NCBI GenBank assembly: GCA_030686995.1
Contig: CM060697.1
Location: forward strand, 42,751,015-42,815,014
Length of the DNA: 64,000 nucleotides
Direction: 5' to 3'
Source of the DNA: Artemisia argyi
Lineage: Eukaryota > Streptophyta > Magnoliopsida > Asterales > Asteraceae
In this document: piece after piece, positions 37,146 to 47,285 of the stretch
How positions within the stretch are numbered: position 1 is the stretch's first letter
How the letters are laid out: every line of letters starts with the position of its first letter
The notes under the pieces: generated by a model
Databases searched by the model: none
What the model saw: only the letters and a program-made list of their open reading frames with translations
Told to the model about the DNA's origin: nothing
Program-made: the position numbers and the translations under genes

Positions 37146-37642
37146 TGTTGATACAAAAGTTGGGCGTACCTGGTTGTTGGGCTTTGCTCTTATATCAATT
37201 GGATCCTTAGCACTTTGTTACCTGCGTACTAAGAAAAGAGAATAACACCGTTAGACTTATCGAGGGATTGTCTCCCCCGATTAGACTCCGGCGTGAGAGT
37301 AAGTAATCGAATTTAGGTTTTGGTTTAAGAGTTTTAGGGATTCCGTGAATCGTACCTTGAATGAGAATCGTATGATTCTATATATAGGGGCTAAGAAACC
37401 GTGTTTCTTGCTCCTTACTCTTCGCACGCATGGTGCTTATCCGAGGTAAGGATATCTATTCCTTGAATAGATGATCCTTATCGGATATCCGGTGAGTTAG
37501 ATTGGGCCTTTGGGCTTCGTGAGCCCAAGCGTTGATACCACGGCCCATACCATTTGTCATGGTAGCCCATTCGTGATGGACTTAGGTGTAAGTAATGTCT
37601 ATCATTTGGGCTTGCGGCCCAAATATAGGCTATACGTCATCA
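37146..37642 (-). repeat. R6 left LTR (3' LTR in element sense)
   Basis: 497 bp, identical by eye to 40265-40761. A TATA-like core CTATATATAG lies at 37378-37387. The minus-strand PPT CTGGGGGGACA adjoins at plus 37643-37653. Confidence 0.94.
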
Positions 37643-37880
37643 TGTCCCCCCAGTCTAGTATGCGCGGCACGTAGCCGCGGGTACTAGACTTAATGTAAGC
37701 AGCGGTAAGCGTGGCGGGATAATGAACAAATTGTTACCGCCTTTTTGGAGGTGCAATGCACCTAACAGGTTCAAAATAGTTATCTCGGTAAATGGGGATG
37801 GTGTCCACGTATCACTTGGGATTCGGGAAAAAGTGTTGTACCTTTTGATCTTCTAGCCACACGTTTACTGTGAGTGGGAT

Positions 37881-37920
37881 CCACGTGGGCGTGAATTAGG
37901 GTTTTTACCACCCTATATAA
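37881..37920 (+). promoter_or_regulatory. Promoter of the R6 antisense ORF: G-box and TATA
   Basis: A palindromic G-box, CCACGTGG (37881-37888), precedes TATATAA (37914-37920), about 140 bp upstream of the ATG at 38062. The direction is opposite to R6 gag, so this would be an independent transcription unit. Confidence 0.55.
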
Positions 37921-38061
37921 GAATGCCGCCCCCCTTTATTTTCACCACACAGTAAAATACACACACAACCACTATTCATCTTCTTCATTTTGAGAGCGTT
38001 TTTGCTAGAAAACCTTTGAGCTTCTGTAGGTAAGCTTTGTGTGCGTACACTTAGTTTTAAG

Positions 38062-38832
38062 ATGAACATGGTCGCTCAATTAGAGGAGTTTCGCTCTGCG
38101 TTGTCTGTTGAGGATGTGATGCACTTTTCTTCCGACTATTTTGTGCCTTTGGATGTGCATCCAGAGGCGCCAGATGTCGATGCGTGTATAGCCGACTTCC
38201 CCGAAGGGAAGATAGGGTTATACACGAAATTCTTCGAGTACGCTAACTACCGCGTACCTATATCTATATTTCTGAGCGATTTGCTCAATCACTACCGCCT
38301 CCACATCTCTCAGCTGCACTGTATAGGTGCGGCGAAGGTGTCGAATTTTGAGGTAAACTGCCATTTACTAGCGATAGAACCAACTGTAGATTTATTCCGC
38401 TCTTTTTACCACTCAACATGGTCGAACGGTTGGGTGTCCTTTGCGAAGCGCCCACGGGCGTTTCAATGTTATACGGAGAAAGTTGACGCCCTTAAGAATT
38501 GGAGGGAATTTTTCTTTTGGGTAGACGACGTGGTCTTTCCTTCCAATTTTGAGTTTTATACTCAGGCGTCTTTACCAAGGGATGAGCATCCCGCACCCGG
38601 TTCCTATAGTATTGCTGACGCGCAGACGTTAAATGCCAATCGATTGGCCATTAACCCCTATCCGGAGGAGTTTTTGGTGCATGTAGGATTGAGCCGCGCG
38701 TATTTTGGCGCAGCGGATGAGGTTCCCACTTTCCTGAGTGAGGATGGCCGGGGTGGGTGTTCATCCTTTGTAATTGTTTGTAAGTTTTTCATCCTTTTTT
38801 GCTATCCGCAGCAGCTGCTTCTCCTTGTATAA
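38062..38832 (+). CDS. R6 antisense ORF, putative gypsy-type transposon domain (PF04195-like)
   Basis: The frame opens at ATG 38062 ('MNMVAQLEEF'; an in-frame GTG at 38041 is not a likely plant start) and is open for 256 codons. The core, about residues 50-150, shows 'GKIGLYTKFFEYANYRVPIS', 'LHCIGAAKVSNFEVNC' and 'SFAKRPRAFQCYTEKV.ALKNW', matching my memory of the plant 'putative gypsy type transposon' family, of unknown function. Such ORFs are known antisense between pol and the 3' LTR of Tat-lineage gypsy elements. The last 20 or so codons, after 'FLSEDGRGG', run into DNA antisense to the end of gag, so the C-terminus is an artefact of the deletion that removed pol. The 5' leader contains a possible splice donor, TAG|GTAAGC, at 38030. 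Confidence 0.7.
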   Translation: MNMVAQLEEFRSALSVEDVMHFSSDYFVPLDVHPEAPDVDACIADFPEGKIGLYTKFFEYANYRVPISIFLSDLLNHYRLHISQLHCIGAAKVSNFEVNCHLLAIEPTVDLFRSFYHSTWSNGWVSFAKRPRAFQCYTEKVDALKNWREFFFWVDDVVFPSNFEFYTQASLPRDEHPAPGSYSIADAQTLNANRLAINPYPEEFLVHVGLSRAYFGAADEVPTFLSEDGRGGCSSFVIVCKFFILFCYPQQLLLLV

Positions 38833-40228
38833 AGGATCTGGTGCGTTTTGTGAGTTCATCGAAAGACTGTGGAACTCTATCATTGAGCTTTCGGATGAGT
38901 TCTGGATTATTAATTCCATTCATGAACCCCGAAATTTTTAGTATTTCGGGACATGCTTTGACTTGTATGCACTCATCCTTGAAGCGCTCCATGAAGGCGC
39001 TGGTTGATTCTCCTTGGCGTTGCTTCACCCTTGCCAATTCCACAGGATTTTTAGCGCACTTCTTTCGCTGGGTGAAGTTGTGGCGGAATGCTTTTCGCAA
39101 TTCCTCAAAGCCGCCTATACTCCTACGTGGGAGTTTGCTAAACCATGTGCGCGCGTTCCCTACTAATGTGGAATTAAACATGTGACACCACACAGGCTGT
39201 GGCCAATTTTCGATAGTTGCGGCTGACTCGAAAATTTTGAGGTGGTCGTCAGGGTCACCTGTTCCATCATTTGTCTTCACATTAGCGGGCATGCGTCTGC
39301 GCCTGTCGTCTGAGTAATCACTTATGCAACGTGTGAACGCATCAATTTTATGGCGTCACCATGGGAGAGACATATCCTCGTTCTCTTCCTCGCGACGTCG
39401 TCCTTTTGATTTCCAGTGACCTGTTTCTTTATCCTCGTTGTCCGAGGAATCGCTGGAGGAAGGATAATCTCTCCGTCGGCGTTTGCGCCTGCTCCTTTCA
39501 GAAGAGGAGCCTGAGGGATCTCTGCTTGGGGATCTTCTTCTCCCCAACCTGTCTTGGATCCGCCTACTTCTGGGATTGGAGGATCCTTGACTCGGCGAAT
39601 GCTGAGGACCTAATCGGTCGTGTATTCCCCGACTGCCAAGTCTGGAATGAACATTGGTGCGCCTACCGCTGTCTCCAGAATTTTGTGAGCCAGACACCGT
39701 ACCCAACCTGTCATGGACATTGGTACGTTCTGTACGTCTTCCTCGTGGGTGACGTGGTGGTGTTAGTTCACGTTCTGGCCCGAAATTAAGTCGGGTTTGC
39801 AGATCCGTACCGGCTCTTCTTGCCGCTTCTTCCTGCATGAGGGCAGTTAGGGTTTCATAGTTTTGGGACACGAAATTTCCCAAAGTTAAATCGGGTACGT
39901 CCTCAGTCGTTGCAAGGATCTCTGCCTCAGTATGGGGCGCCCGGTTTCGTTCAGGCGCGCCTGGCGGCACAGTGTTGTTCACTACGGGTGCAGCCTGATG
40001 AGGAGTGGTGAAGAGGGTGCGCTGGAGTTCCTCAGCGCTTGGGACCACTGACGAGATTAAAGGTAGTTCCATTGTTGGAATAGGCTGGGTTGTTCCCGCC
40101 TCCTGGTGGTCAGGTGCGCTGGTTGTCCCAGCAACCTGCTTAGAGGTCGAATCTTGTCGATTCTTCTTCTGATGATCACGTTTTTCTGACTGCGGAGTCC
40201 GCTGGCCCGAATTCTTGTGTTTCGTCAT
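38789..40228 (-). pseudogene. R6 Gag with one premature stop
   Basis: Two open segments in the same frame, 40228-39356 (290 codons) and 39292-38789 (167 codons), are separated by a TGA at 39356-39358. The first is rich in Arg/Ser with four repeats of the type 'VHDRLG' / 'IQDRLG' and an RS-rich tail. The second is the gypsy Gag core: 'NVKTNDGTGDPDDHLKIFES', 'WCHMFNSTLVGNARTWF', 'KQRQGESTSAFMERFKDEC', ending 'GEAAAADSKKG'. A CGA-to-TGA change would explain the stop. No zinc knuckle remains because the coding DNA ends at the deletion junction. A defective Gag in a young copy suggests that the family is packaged by another element's Gag. Confidence 0.85.
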
Positions 40229-40245
40229 TCTAGTTCGTTGTAGTG

Positions 40246-40262
40246 TCCCACGGATGGCGCCA
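40246..40262 (-). other. R6 primer binding site
   Basis: The minus strand reads TGGCGCCATCCGTGGGA two to three bases from the LTR, a TGGCGCC-class PBS. The tRNA identity is not resolved. Confidence 0.65.
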
Positions 40263-40264
40263 CT

Positions 40265-40761
40265 TGTTGATACAAAAGTTGGGCGTACCTGGTTGTTGGG
40301 CTTTGCTCTTATATCAATTGGATCCTTAGCACTTTGTTACCTGCGTACTAAGAAAAGAGAATAACACCGTTAGACTTATCGAGGGATTGTCTCCCCCGAT
40401 TAGACTCCGGCGTGAGAGTAAGTAATCGAATTTAGGTTTTGGTTTAAGAGTTTTAGGGATTCCGTGAATCGTACCTTGAATGAGAATCGTATGATTCTAT
40501 ATATAGGGGCTAAGAAACCGTGTTTCTTGCTCCTTACTCTTCGCACGCATGGTGCTTATCCGAGGTAAGGATATCTATTCCTTGAATAGATGATCCTTAT
40601 CGGATATCCGGTGAGTTAGATTGGGCCTTTGGGCTTCGTGAGCCCAAGCGTTGATACCACGGCCCATACCATTTGTCATGGTAGCCCATTCGTGATGGAC
40701 TTAGGTGTAAGTAATGTCTATCATTTGGGCTTGCGGCCCAAATATAGGCTATACGTCATCA
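40265..40761 (-). repeat. R6 right LTR (5' LTR in element sense)
   Basis: 497 bp, identical by eye to 37146-37642, and followed by the TSD ATGCT. Confidence 0.94.
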
Positions 40762-40766
40762 ATGCT

Positions 40767-43700
40767 GTCATTTTTAAAGGACTTAAGAAATTGGGGTATG
40801 AGAAGAAGAATGACAATTTAAAATTTTACAAAGGTATCTTCTCACCTCAATGGAGATTTTTTATCCACACCCTTCTACATTGATTGAGTCCCGAAACAAC
40901 AGGTTGGAATGAATTTGGCACTACCATGGCATCTTCCATGATATGTCTTACAAAAGGAAAGCCTTTTAATTTTTCTAAAATGATTTCAGAGGGGTTGGTT
41001 AAACACTTGGATTCAGGAAATCATTATCTTTATCCAAAATTTGTGCAGATATTTTTAGAGAAGCAGATGTCTAACATAAAAGTGCATAAAGGAACTTATG
41101 CAGCACCACTGTTTATAAAGAAAATGTTTTCTTACTTGGAAAAGGATGGAAAAGATTTTTAAGGCAATGTTGCACCACTTTTGCGATATATGGTGCAACT
41201 TGTGCAAAAACAGGGTGAAGTTTCAGGAACTCCAACTGATACCCATCACACACCCCAAAAAGACCTATACATGTAGAATTAACCACAAAGGTATTCAGCT
41301 ACCTCAGGCTAGTACTGGTGTATGCAGATGAGGCTACTCATAAGGAGAAGGGAAGTAGTTTGGAAAGAGCTGCCACTACTGCTGCTAGCTTAGAAGCAGA
41401 GCAGGACAGTGGCAACATCATTAAGACCCCAACCAAGATAAAATCTAATGTGTTAATTTCACATGAAGTTAATGCAGGTGATGGTAACCCCAGTCAACTG
41501 GCTAATATGGGGGGCTCAGATGATCAGACTAGGTCTGATGCTGAGTTAAATACACCCAAAGATCCACCTATTAGGGAAGATTACACATCCCCAAGTGATG
41601 AGGGTAGGTATGAAAACTAATGAATTGATGGAAGCCAATGCACAAAAAGCCAATTCCAGTGATGCACCTCTCGGGCTAGGTAATACAAGACGAAGTGGTG
41701 AGGATAGTATGCAACTAATCAAGGAATTGAAGGACACCTTTACACAATTGTCAAAGGCTGTTCTTGGCCTCCAAAAGCTCACAACTTCACAAGGTGCAGA
41801 AATAAAGAGGTTGAAGCTGAGAGTTAAATATTTGGAAGGTCAGGAAAGGTCAAGAACAACTTATCTAAGAAGGTTGGAAAAAGTTAGCACAACACAGAGG
41901 GTCAGTTCTTCAGAGACTACAGATTTGGAGGATGCTCCCAAACATGGGAGTATTGATAGCAAGGTCTCAGGGGAGGAACCACATGTTAAAGATGTTCTTA
42001 TAGAAACTATGAATATGGATGCTAGTGTGGATGAAATTGGGGTTGATAGTGGTGATAATATGGATGCAGAGTTTGTACTTGCTGACAAGGAAGGTAATGA
42101 GGTGGTTTTGGAATTGTAAATAAAGAGAAAGTGATAGATTCTCAAACTGAGAGCACTGAAAATCTTGTTAAAGCTTCTGAGGTGATGTTTGAAACAATTA
42201 CAAGTTTGGGAGATGCTTCTGCTACTAGTGTTGGTGACAAGGTTGGAGAAATGGCCAAAGTGGATTATACAGCTCAAGGTTCTACTAATGAAGTTTCTGC
42301 TGCTGGTGAAAAGCTTTCTACTGCTGAGCCACAGAAAGATTCTACTACTAAGGATACAACAGTTATGGATGATGATGTTATCCTAGTTCAAGCCATGATG
42401 CACCTGAAGACTTCACAACCATCACCACAACCAAAACAATTAAAACCATCAAAACCATAACCAAAAGCACCAATTAAAGGTGTTGTGATTAGAGAACCTT
42501 CTTCTGCTCCCAAGAAGTAAGTTCAACAAGAACCACAGTATAAAGGCAAAGGAAAAGCAATATTGGTTGAAGAACCTAAGCCTGAAATACCTGTGGAACT
42601 TTGGCCAAGAGAGAAGCAGATAGCTTATGATTCTAAGGTTGCTGTTGAATTAACTGCTAAGCTTGCACCTGAAAATCAAAAGGTTCTTGAGCAACAAAGA
42701 ATTGCTGCTGAGAATGAAGCAAATACTTTGGCGCTACTTGCAGAATGGGATGAAGAATGGGTTAAGTGTGATGCAGACATAGGATTGGCCATGAAGCTCA
42801 CTCAGGAAGATCAAGAGCAATATACAATTCAAGAGAGAGTTGAATGGCTACATGATTCCTATAGAGAAAAGAAGAAAGCTCTATGCTGCAGAAAGGCTTA
42901 AAAAGAAACAGCTCAAACCACCAACTATCAAACAAAGAAGAAACATTTATGAGACTTATCTGAAAAACATGAAGAGATATAAGAAGAATCAACTATCTCA
43001 TAAATCGGATGGGGAGATTGAAAAGATGTACAAGAATGGAAAAAAGGAAGTTGAAACTTTTGTGCCCATGGAAACTAAAGAACATATAAAATAACTAGTG
43101 GTGGAAAAGGTTGCAGAGACAGTGGCAGAGAAAGAAAAAAGAAAAAGAAGAGGTTTCTGGGTCAGCGTTAAAAGAGCAGGAAGTGAGTTAAAAAAGGGAG
43201 GTAGGAAGAAAAGAAACGCGGTAAATGGAAGAGGAATTGAGCAGAGTAAAGAGTCAGAGGCTAAAAAGGAAGATGAAACATCTGAAGAGCAAGTGTTTAG
43301 TGTAGAAAAAGGCAAATATGCAAGCTCTTACAGTTGTTTCCAAGATGAGTGAACCTGAAGTAGTTGATGTTATTCCTTTAGGTGTTAAGCATCCTATGAT
43401 TCATGTTTCTTCTTGAATTCAAGATGGAAATAAAGCTTACTAGGATATAAAAAGGACTAATGGTAAGAACTATAGGTTTATTAGCTTCCTACATAGGCTT
43501 GACTATTTTGATAGAGATGATCTTGTGACTCTCTGGAGGTTGATCAAAGAAAATCATGGAGGTGTTTATCTAGAGAAGGTCTATGACAGGGTAATGTGGA
43601 ATTATCAAAAGGTAATATTTGAACCAACTCATGAAGATAAGGAGTGGAGAAAACTTAGACACAACACAGTTCAAAAATGGAAGATATTTCACAGTTTTAG

Positions 43701-43900
43701 TGTTATTGTTTTAGATGCTTATCATTTGACCATTTATATGCTTGTGGAAAAAGATTACCCTTTGTCATGGCAAAGGATATAGTTCATCAGATGATCAATG
43801 GGAAAATACAACTGCAAGTACAAAAGAACTATTGGTCTGATGATCAAGCCTATCAGTTACTAAAGAAGTATGAAAGAATTATCAAGCCCAAAGAACCTAA
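40767..43900 (+). pseudogene. R3 extra ORF (aORF), main part, decayed
   Basis: The R3 aORF continues after R6 through many frames. An N-terminal block (40767-41162) has a TGA at 40881-40883, then 'GWNEFGTTMASSMICL', 'FNFSKMISEGLVKHLDSG' and 'YPKFVQIFLEKQ'. A middle block (about 41318-42460) contains a predicted coiled coil ('LSKAVLGLQKLTTSQGAEIK') and acidic segments. A Lys/Glu-rich part spans 42563-43352. A C-terminal block (43525-43782) has 'DRDDLVTLWRLIKENHGG' just before and in it. The reconstructed order matches large aORFs of Asteraceae copia elements from memory; function is unknown. At least six stops or shifts interrupt it. Confidence 0.65.
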
Positions 43901-43999
43901 ATAGAAGTAAATGTGTTTGGAAGCATCCTCCTGGTGATGGTTAAAGCTAAATACGAAACTTGATGATTTTGGGGAGAAATATCAAGTTTAGGGAATGAT

Positions 44000-44483
44000 T
44001 GTTGGGTTTTGAGGTTCTGCTGCTCTTATTTATACAACTGCTTAAAGGAAAATTCTCAGAGTATGATTCTGCTACTGGACTTAATGATATTACTACTAGT
44101 GTATTTTACTACTGCTGGAGATACTGAAGAAGATCAAGAATATACACTAAGTAGATATTACTGCTAGACTTAAAGATTCTACTGCTAGAGTTAGTTTCTA
44201 CTGCTTATGTGATAACTTTGTATAGTTGGTTAGATAATCATAGAATAGATTCAAAAAGATTTATCTTGTGTAAAAGATTATTATAAACCGACTAGGACTC
44301 CTTATACTATAAAAGGAGGTCCTAGGGTATAGAGTTTATTACGTATCATTATTAAAATCGATCACTTCAAGGTTGTAAACCCTAATACTTAAGAGTATTC
44401 ATATATTAAATATATTGAAGTGTTTTGTGTGAATCAACTATTACATTCATTGTTCTTCTTAAGATTAAATAAAAAATTCCGCA
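44000..44483 (+). repeat. R3 3' LTR (provisional ends)
   Basis: A purine-rich 'ttttggggagaaat' occurs near 43967-43980, and TGTTGGGTTTTGAGG starts at 44000. A TATA box (TATAAAA, 44308-44314) and a downstream R/U5-like AT-rich part end at ...TTCCGCA (44483). The partner LTR is off-window, so the right end could instead lie further on, for example at 'tttaca' near 44562. Confidence 0.55.
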
Positions 44484-44980
44484 TTGAGTTTAGTAAGTGT
44501 TTTAGAGTCAGTTTCTATATAATAGTTGTTTTAGATTTATCTAAGATAACTAATTCTTTACAAGCTAGAGAATTTGATCAAGTGCTTAACTGGGATAAAC
44601 ATTGGTGGTGGTGAGTGGAGATGAAAAAGAAGGAGGGTGGAAGAAGACAAAGGATGAGATGGCCATTTTGCCTTCATGTGCAAGGCACACGGGAAAGTTA
44701 ACGGATGTTGACTGACGGAAGATAGTCAAAGGGACCTTGAGTGATGCAAAAGATGAACACTAGAGAATTTGGGTGTATTTAATTTTTGTGAAGGACTCAA
44801 CGTGTATTATCGGTACAAGTTTAGGAAATCAACAATGTATATATTCACTGCCAAAACAACTTGAAAGGTTAGACATGAGATGGCAAAAGCTGAGCCTTGA
44901 ACATGGTGGTTGGGTTTGGGGATCAATTTTTGCAAGAGTGTCACACTAGTTGTTTCTTTTTTGTATTTTTCTTTATTTAC

Positions 44981-44981
<1 letters not shown>

Positions 44982-45011
<30 letters not shown>

Positions 45012-45030
45012 GTTATTATTATTATTATTA

Positions 45031-45066
<36 letters not shown>
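44982..45066. repeat. (TTA)n microsatellite
   Basis: About 85 bp of TTA repeats with two TTG interruptions. Confidence 0.95.
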
Positions 45067-45067
<1 letters not shown>

Positions 45068-45810
45068 GGTGAGGTTTATAATTTTATATAATGGTAATAT
45101 CGGTCAGCCTAGTTTAGTGGTTAAATCCTACAATTAATGGTGTCACTTTAGTGGACTTGCTAGTTTGCATTACAGAAATGATTCTTTAGCAATATTTTCT
45201 TTGAGGATGGCATTGTATCAGAAACAATATATGATGAGCGACAGCTATGACAATACATTCTAGGTGTTAGATGAGGAAGACAAAGATGGGTATATCGGTG
45301 CAGGACTTGCATATATTTTACTTGGAAAGCTTAGATTCGTAGAAGAGAGTTGGATGAGAGTGTAGATCACGATCATATCAATCACTTAGTTTAAAGTTAT
45401 TTGAACACGATTTTGTTAAACTAGCAATGAGTTAGGAAAAAATGATTTTACAATGAGTTACAACATAGAATAAGCAAGAACCGGATCAATAGTCCAGTTC
45501 AACCAGCATCCTTTAATATTCTGCTCCTATGATAAATCCATAAGAGCACTTGGTATCATGACATGAGTTATGCCATAACTCAGCGCCATATCAGCTTTAA
45601 TATTCAACTTTAACTCACAAAAAACACCCCTTACCATAATTCAACCATAAATTAACATTTTGAGCCCCACTTTTCTTTAAAAAATAAAATTACAAATTCA
45701 ATCCTTAAACTAATACTTAATTTAATAAACAGCATAACATTTAAAAAAAAATACAAATAACATTATATTAAAAAAAAAAATCTTGTAGTTACCACTCGCC
45801 TATAACATTA

Positions 45811-45871
45811 AGGGTCTGTTTGGTTTATAAGTGGGTTTGGATTAGGATTCGGATTTGGTATAGGATTTTAT
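45811..45871 (+). mobile_element. Possible MITE end (hAT-like), truncated by R7
   Basis: 'GGGTCTGTTTGGTTT' followed by a G/T-rich stretch resembles the termini of plant hAT-type MITEs. The opposite terminus is not found, consistent with interruption by R7 at 45872. Confidence 0.3.
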
Positions 45872-47217
45872 TGATGCAAATAATATCTAAAAATGTTATT
45901 CTTATCTTTCGATATCTTTATGTTTTGATGATAACAAATGTGAAAACATCTTACATCAAAACTAGCGTAAACAAGTTTTTAGTCGATATATCCGATTTCT
46001 ATGATAGTCACTCTAGGTATGAACAAACAAATTTACAACTTGACAAATGATCAAAGAAGTGAATTTGTGTTTTGAACTTCACATTTTTAGCTTGACAAAA
46101 CTTTCTTTTCAAAAATACATTTTACAAATTATTTTTAAATTATAAAGAAATGTTTTATTTAGGAAAATCATTTCAAAAATATTCCTAACAGCTATATTTT
46201 ACCCAAACCAGCTCCAAACTCCACCAAATAAACTTTCACCACTAAAGACAAAAATTGGAGCGTTTTTGTCAGGCACGGTACCACTAAATTTAGTGGTACT
46301 GTGTGAGAATTAGTGGCACCGTCCCTTTAAAACGGTCAAATTTCCAGATTCTATAAATACCACTTTATTTCCCAGATTTTGGCCGTCCTTTTACACACAT
46401 AAATTTCTGGTTTCCATCCTCCTTTTCTCTCTACACTTCCTAGATCATTAGTTAGTTTTATTTTGTTTAAAGAGTGATTCTTTCATCCAACCAAGAATCA
46501 TCTACATACCTCTACTAGTCAAGAGAAGAACACAAAGTATCAAGAAGATACAAAATGTTGGTGTCATAGAATAGTGCACTTGTGTTACTAGTTGTCTACT
46601 TGATTGTATCTTGATATACGTCAAGTGTATTAGTGTTTCTTAGTCATTGTGTTGATCATTATGATCTTGTTGAGATCTTAGGGATCTCTTAAGTGTTGAG
46701 TGATATAGTATTGATCAAGTGGATCAAGAGTAGATTGTAAGGATTGTGTGGATCTTGTAGATTGTGTGAGGATCGTGTTGATCGTGTGTTGTGTGAGGAT
46801 CGTGTTGATTGTTTGATAAGTTAGGATCGTGTGGATCGTGGTAGATTGGTACTAGCTAAGACTATTACTCAACATCTAGCTTAGTGTCGAAAAATAACGT
46901 AAGCGACGTTGTACGATTTTCTCCGCCTGAAGGGAGTCTTGTTGATATAGTGCTAGAACTCTCGAGTCAAATACTCGAGGAGTGGAGTAGGGCGAAGAAG
47001 AGCTTCGTGACCGAACCACTATAAATCTTGTTGTCTTGGTTTGATCTTTCCATCTCTTCTCTTTACTTACTTATTGCATATTTGTGTTAGTAGAGTGTTG
47101 TTTTCATATTGGTGTTAATTGATTTCATCTACAATTGAATATAAGTTTTTCAAAGAGAATTTTTTATAACTAAAGAAAACAAGTCGGTAAACTATTCAAC
47201 CCCCTTCTAGTTTCCTA
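45872..47217 (+). repeat. R7 5' LTR
   Basis: Start TGATGCAAATAATATC, homologous to the R1 LTR start, and end near 'ctagtttcct' just before TGGTACCAGAGCC (PBS, 47222-47234). A 22 bp perfect palindrome at 46278-46299 and TATAAAT at 46352-46358 mark the promoter. The exact last base is uncertain by a few nucleotides. Confidence 0.75.
46735..46860 (+). repeat. Degenerate minisatellite in the R7 LTR
   Basis: Repeats of 'gtgaggatcgtgttgat' type occupy the same LTR position as the 42 bp minisatellite of R1 but with different sequence. Confidence 0.7.
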
Positions 47218-47285
47218 CTATTGGTACCAGAGCCACGTAAGGCAAGATATTAAAGTAAACTGTATTTTAAAACTTGAATCGATCA

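Larger units (their letters stand above)
37146..40761 (-). mobile_element. R6: compact pol-less Tat-like Ty3/gypsy element, very young
   Basis: Two 497 bp LTRs, identical by eye (TGTTGATAC...GTCATCA on the plus strand), flank a 2.6 kb interior. In element sense (minus) this holds PBS, Gag, an antisense ORF and the PPT. The TSD ATGCT at 37141-37145 and 40762-40766 is exact. No protease, RT or integrase exists, so it must be mobilised in trans. It splits the R3 aORF. Identical LTRs make it the youngest insertion in the window. Confidence 0.94.
12712..44483 (+). mobile_element. R3: old Ty1/copia host element, split by R1, R4, R5 and R6
   Basis: The copia pol order integrase, reverse transcriptase, RNase H is followed by an aORF and a 3' LTR, in pieces at 12712-14209, 23327-23860, 35349-37145 and 40762-44483. 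The pieces join coherently when R4, R5 and R6 are removed, each with a matching TSD. The 5' LTR, gag, protease and integrase N-terminus must lie upstream of the window, beyond R1. All coding parts carry stops or frameshifts. The right boundary at 44483 is provisional. Confidence 0.8.
44484..45871. other. Unassigned DNA between R3 and R7
   Basis: This is the only 1.4 kb not assigned to an LTR element. It holds a TTA microsatellite and a possible MITE end and is otherwise AT-rich with short ORFs that show no domain. The 75-codon ORF at 44910-45137 simply translates the microsatellite into poly-Ile. It could be host intergenic DNA or old transposon debris. Confidence 0.5.

Noticed and set aside
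38041..38061. GTG as start of the R6 antisense ORF
   Set aside because: Plant nuclear genes rarely start at GTG, and an ATG in good position follows at 38062.
39361..39789. 142-codon plus-strand ORF in R6
   Set aside because: Antisense of the Arg/Ser-rich R6 gag, with biased composition and no recognisable domain.
44910..45137. 75-codon Ile-rich ORF
   Set aside because: Produced by the TTA microsatellite.
45100..45180. tRNA-derived SINE or tRNA gene ('tagtttagtggttaa' resembles an A box)
   Set aside because: No B box or foldable cloverleaf follows at the expected distance, and no poly-T end.
44484..45871. A host gene in the gap between R3 and R7
   Set aside because: No ORF, splice pattern or domain supports one; only a microsatellite and a possible MITE end are visible.
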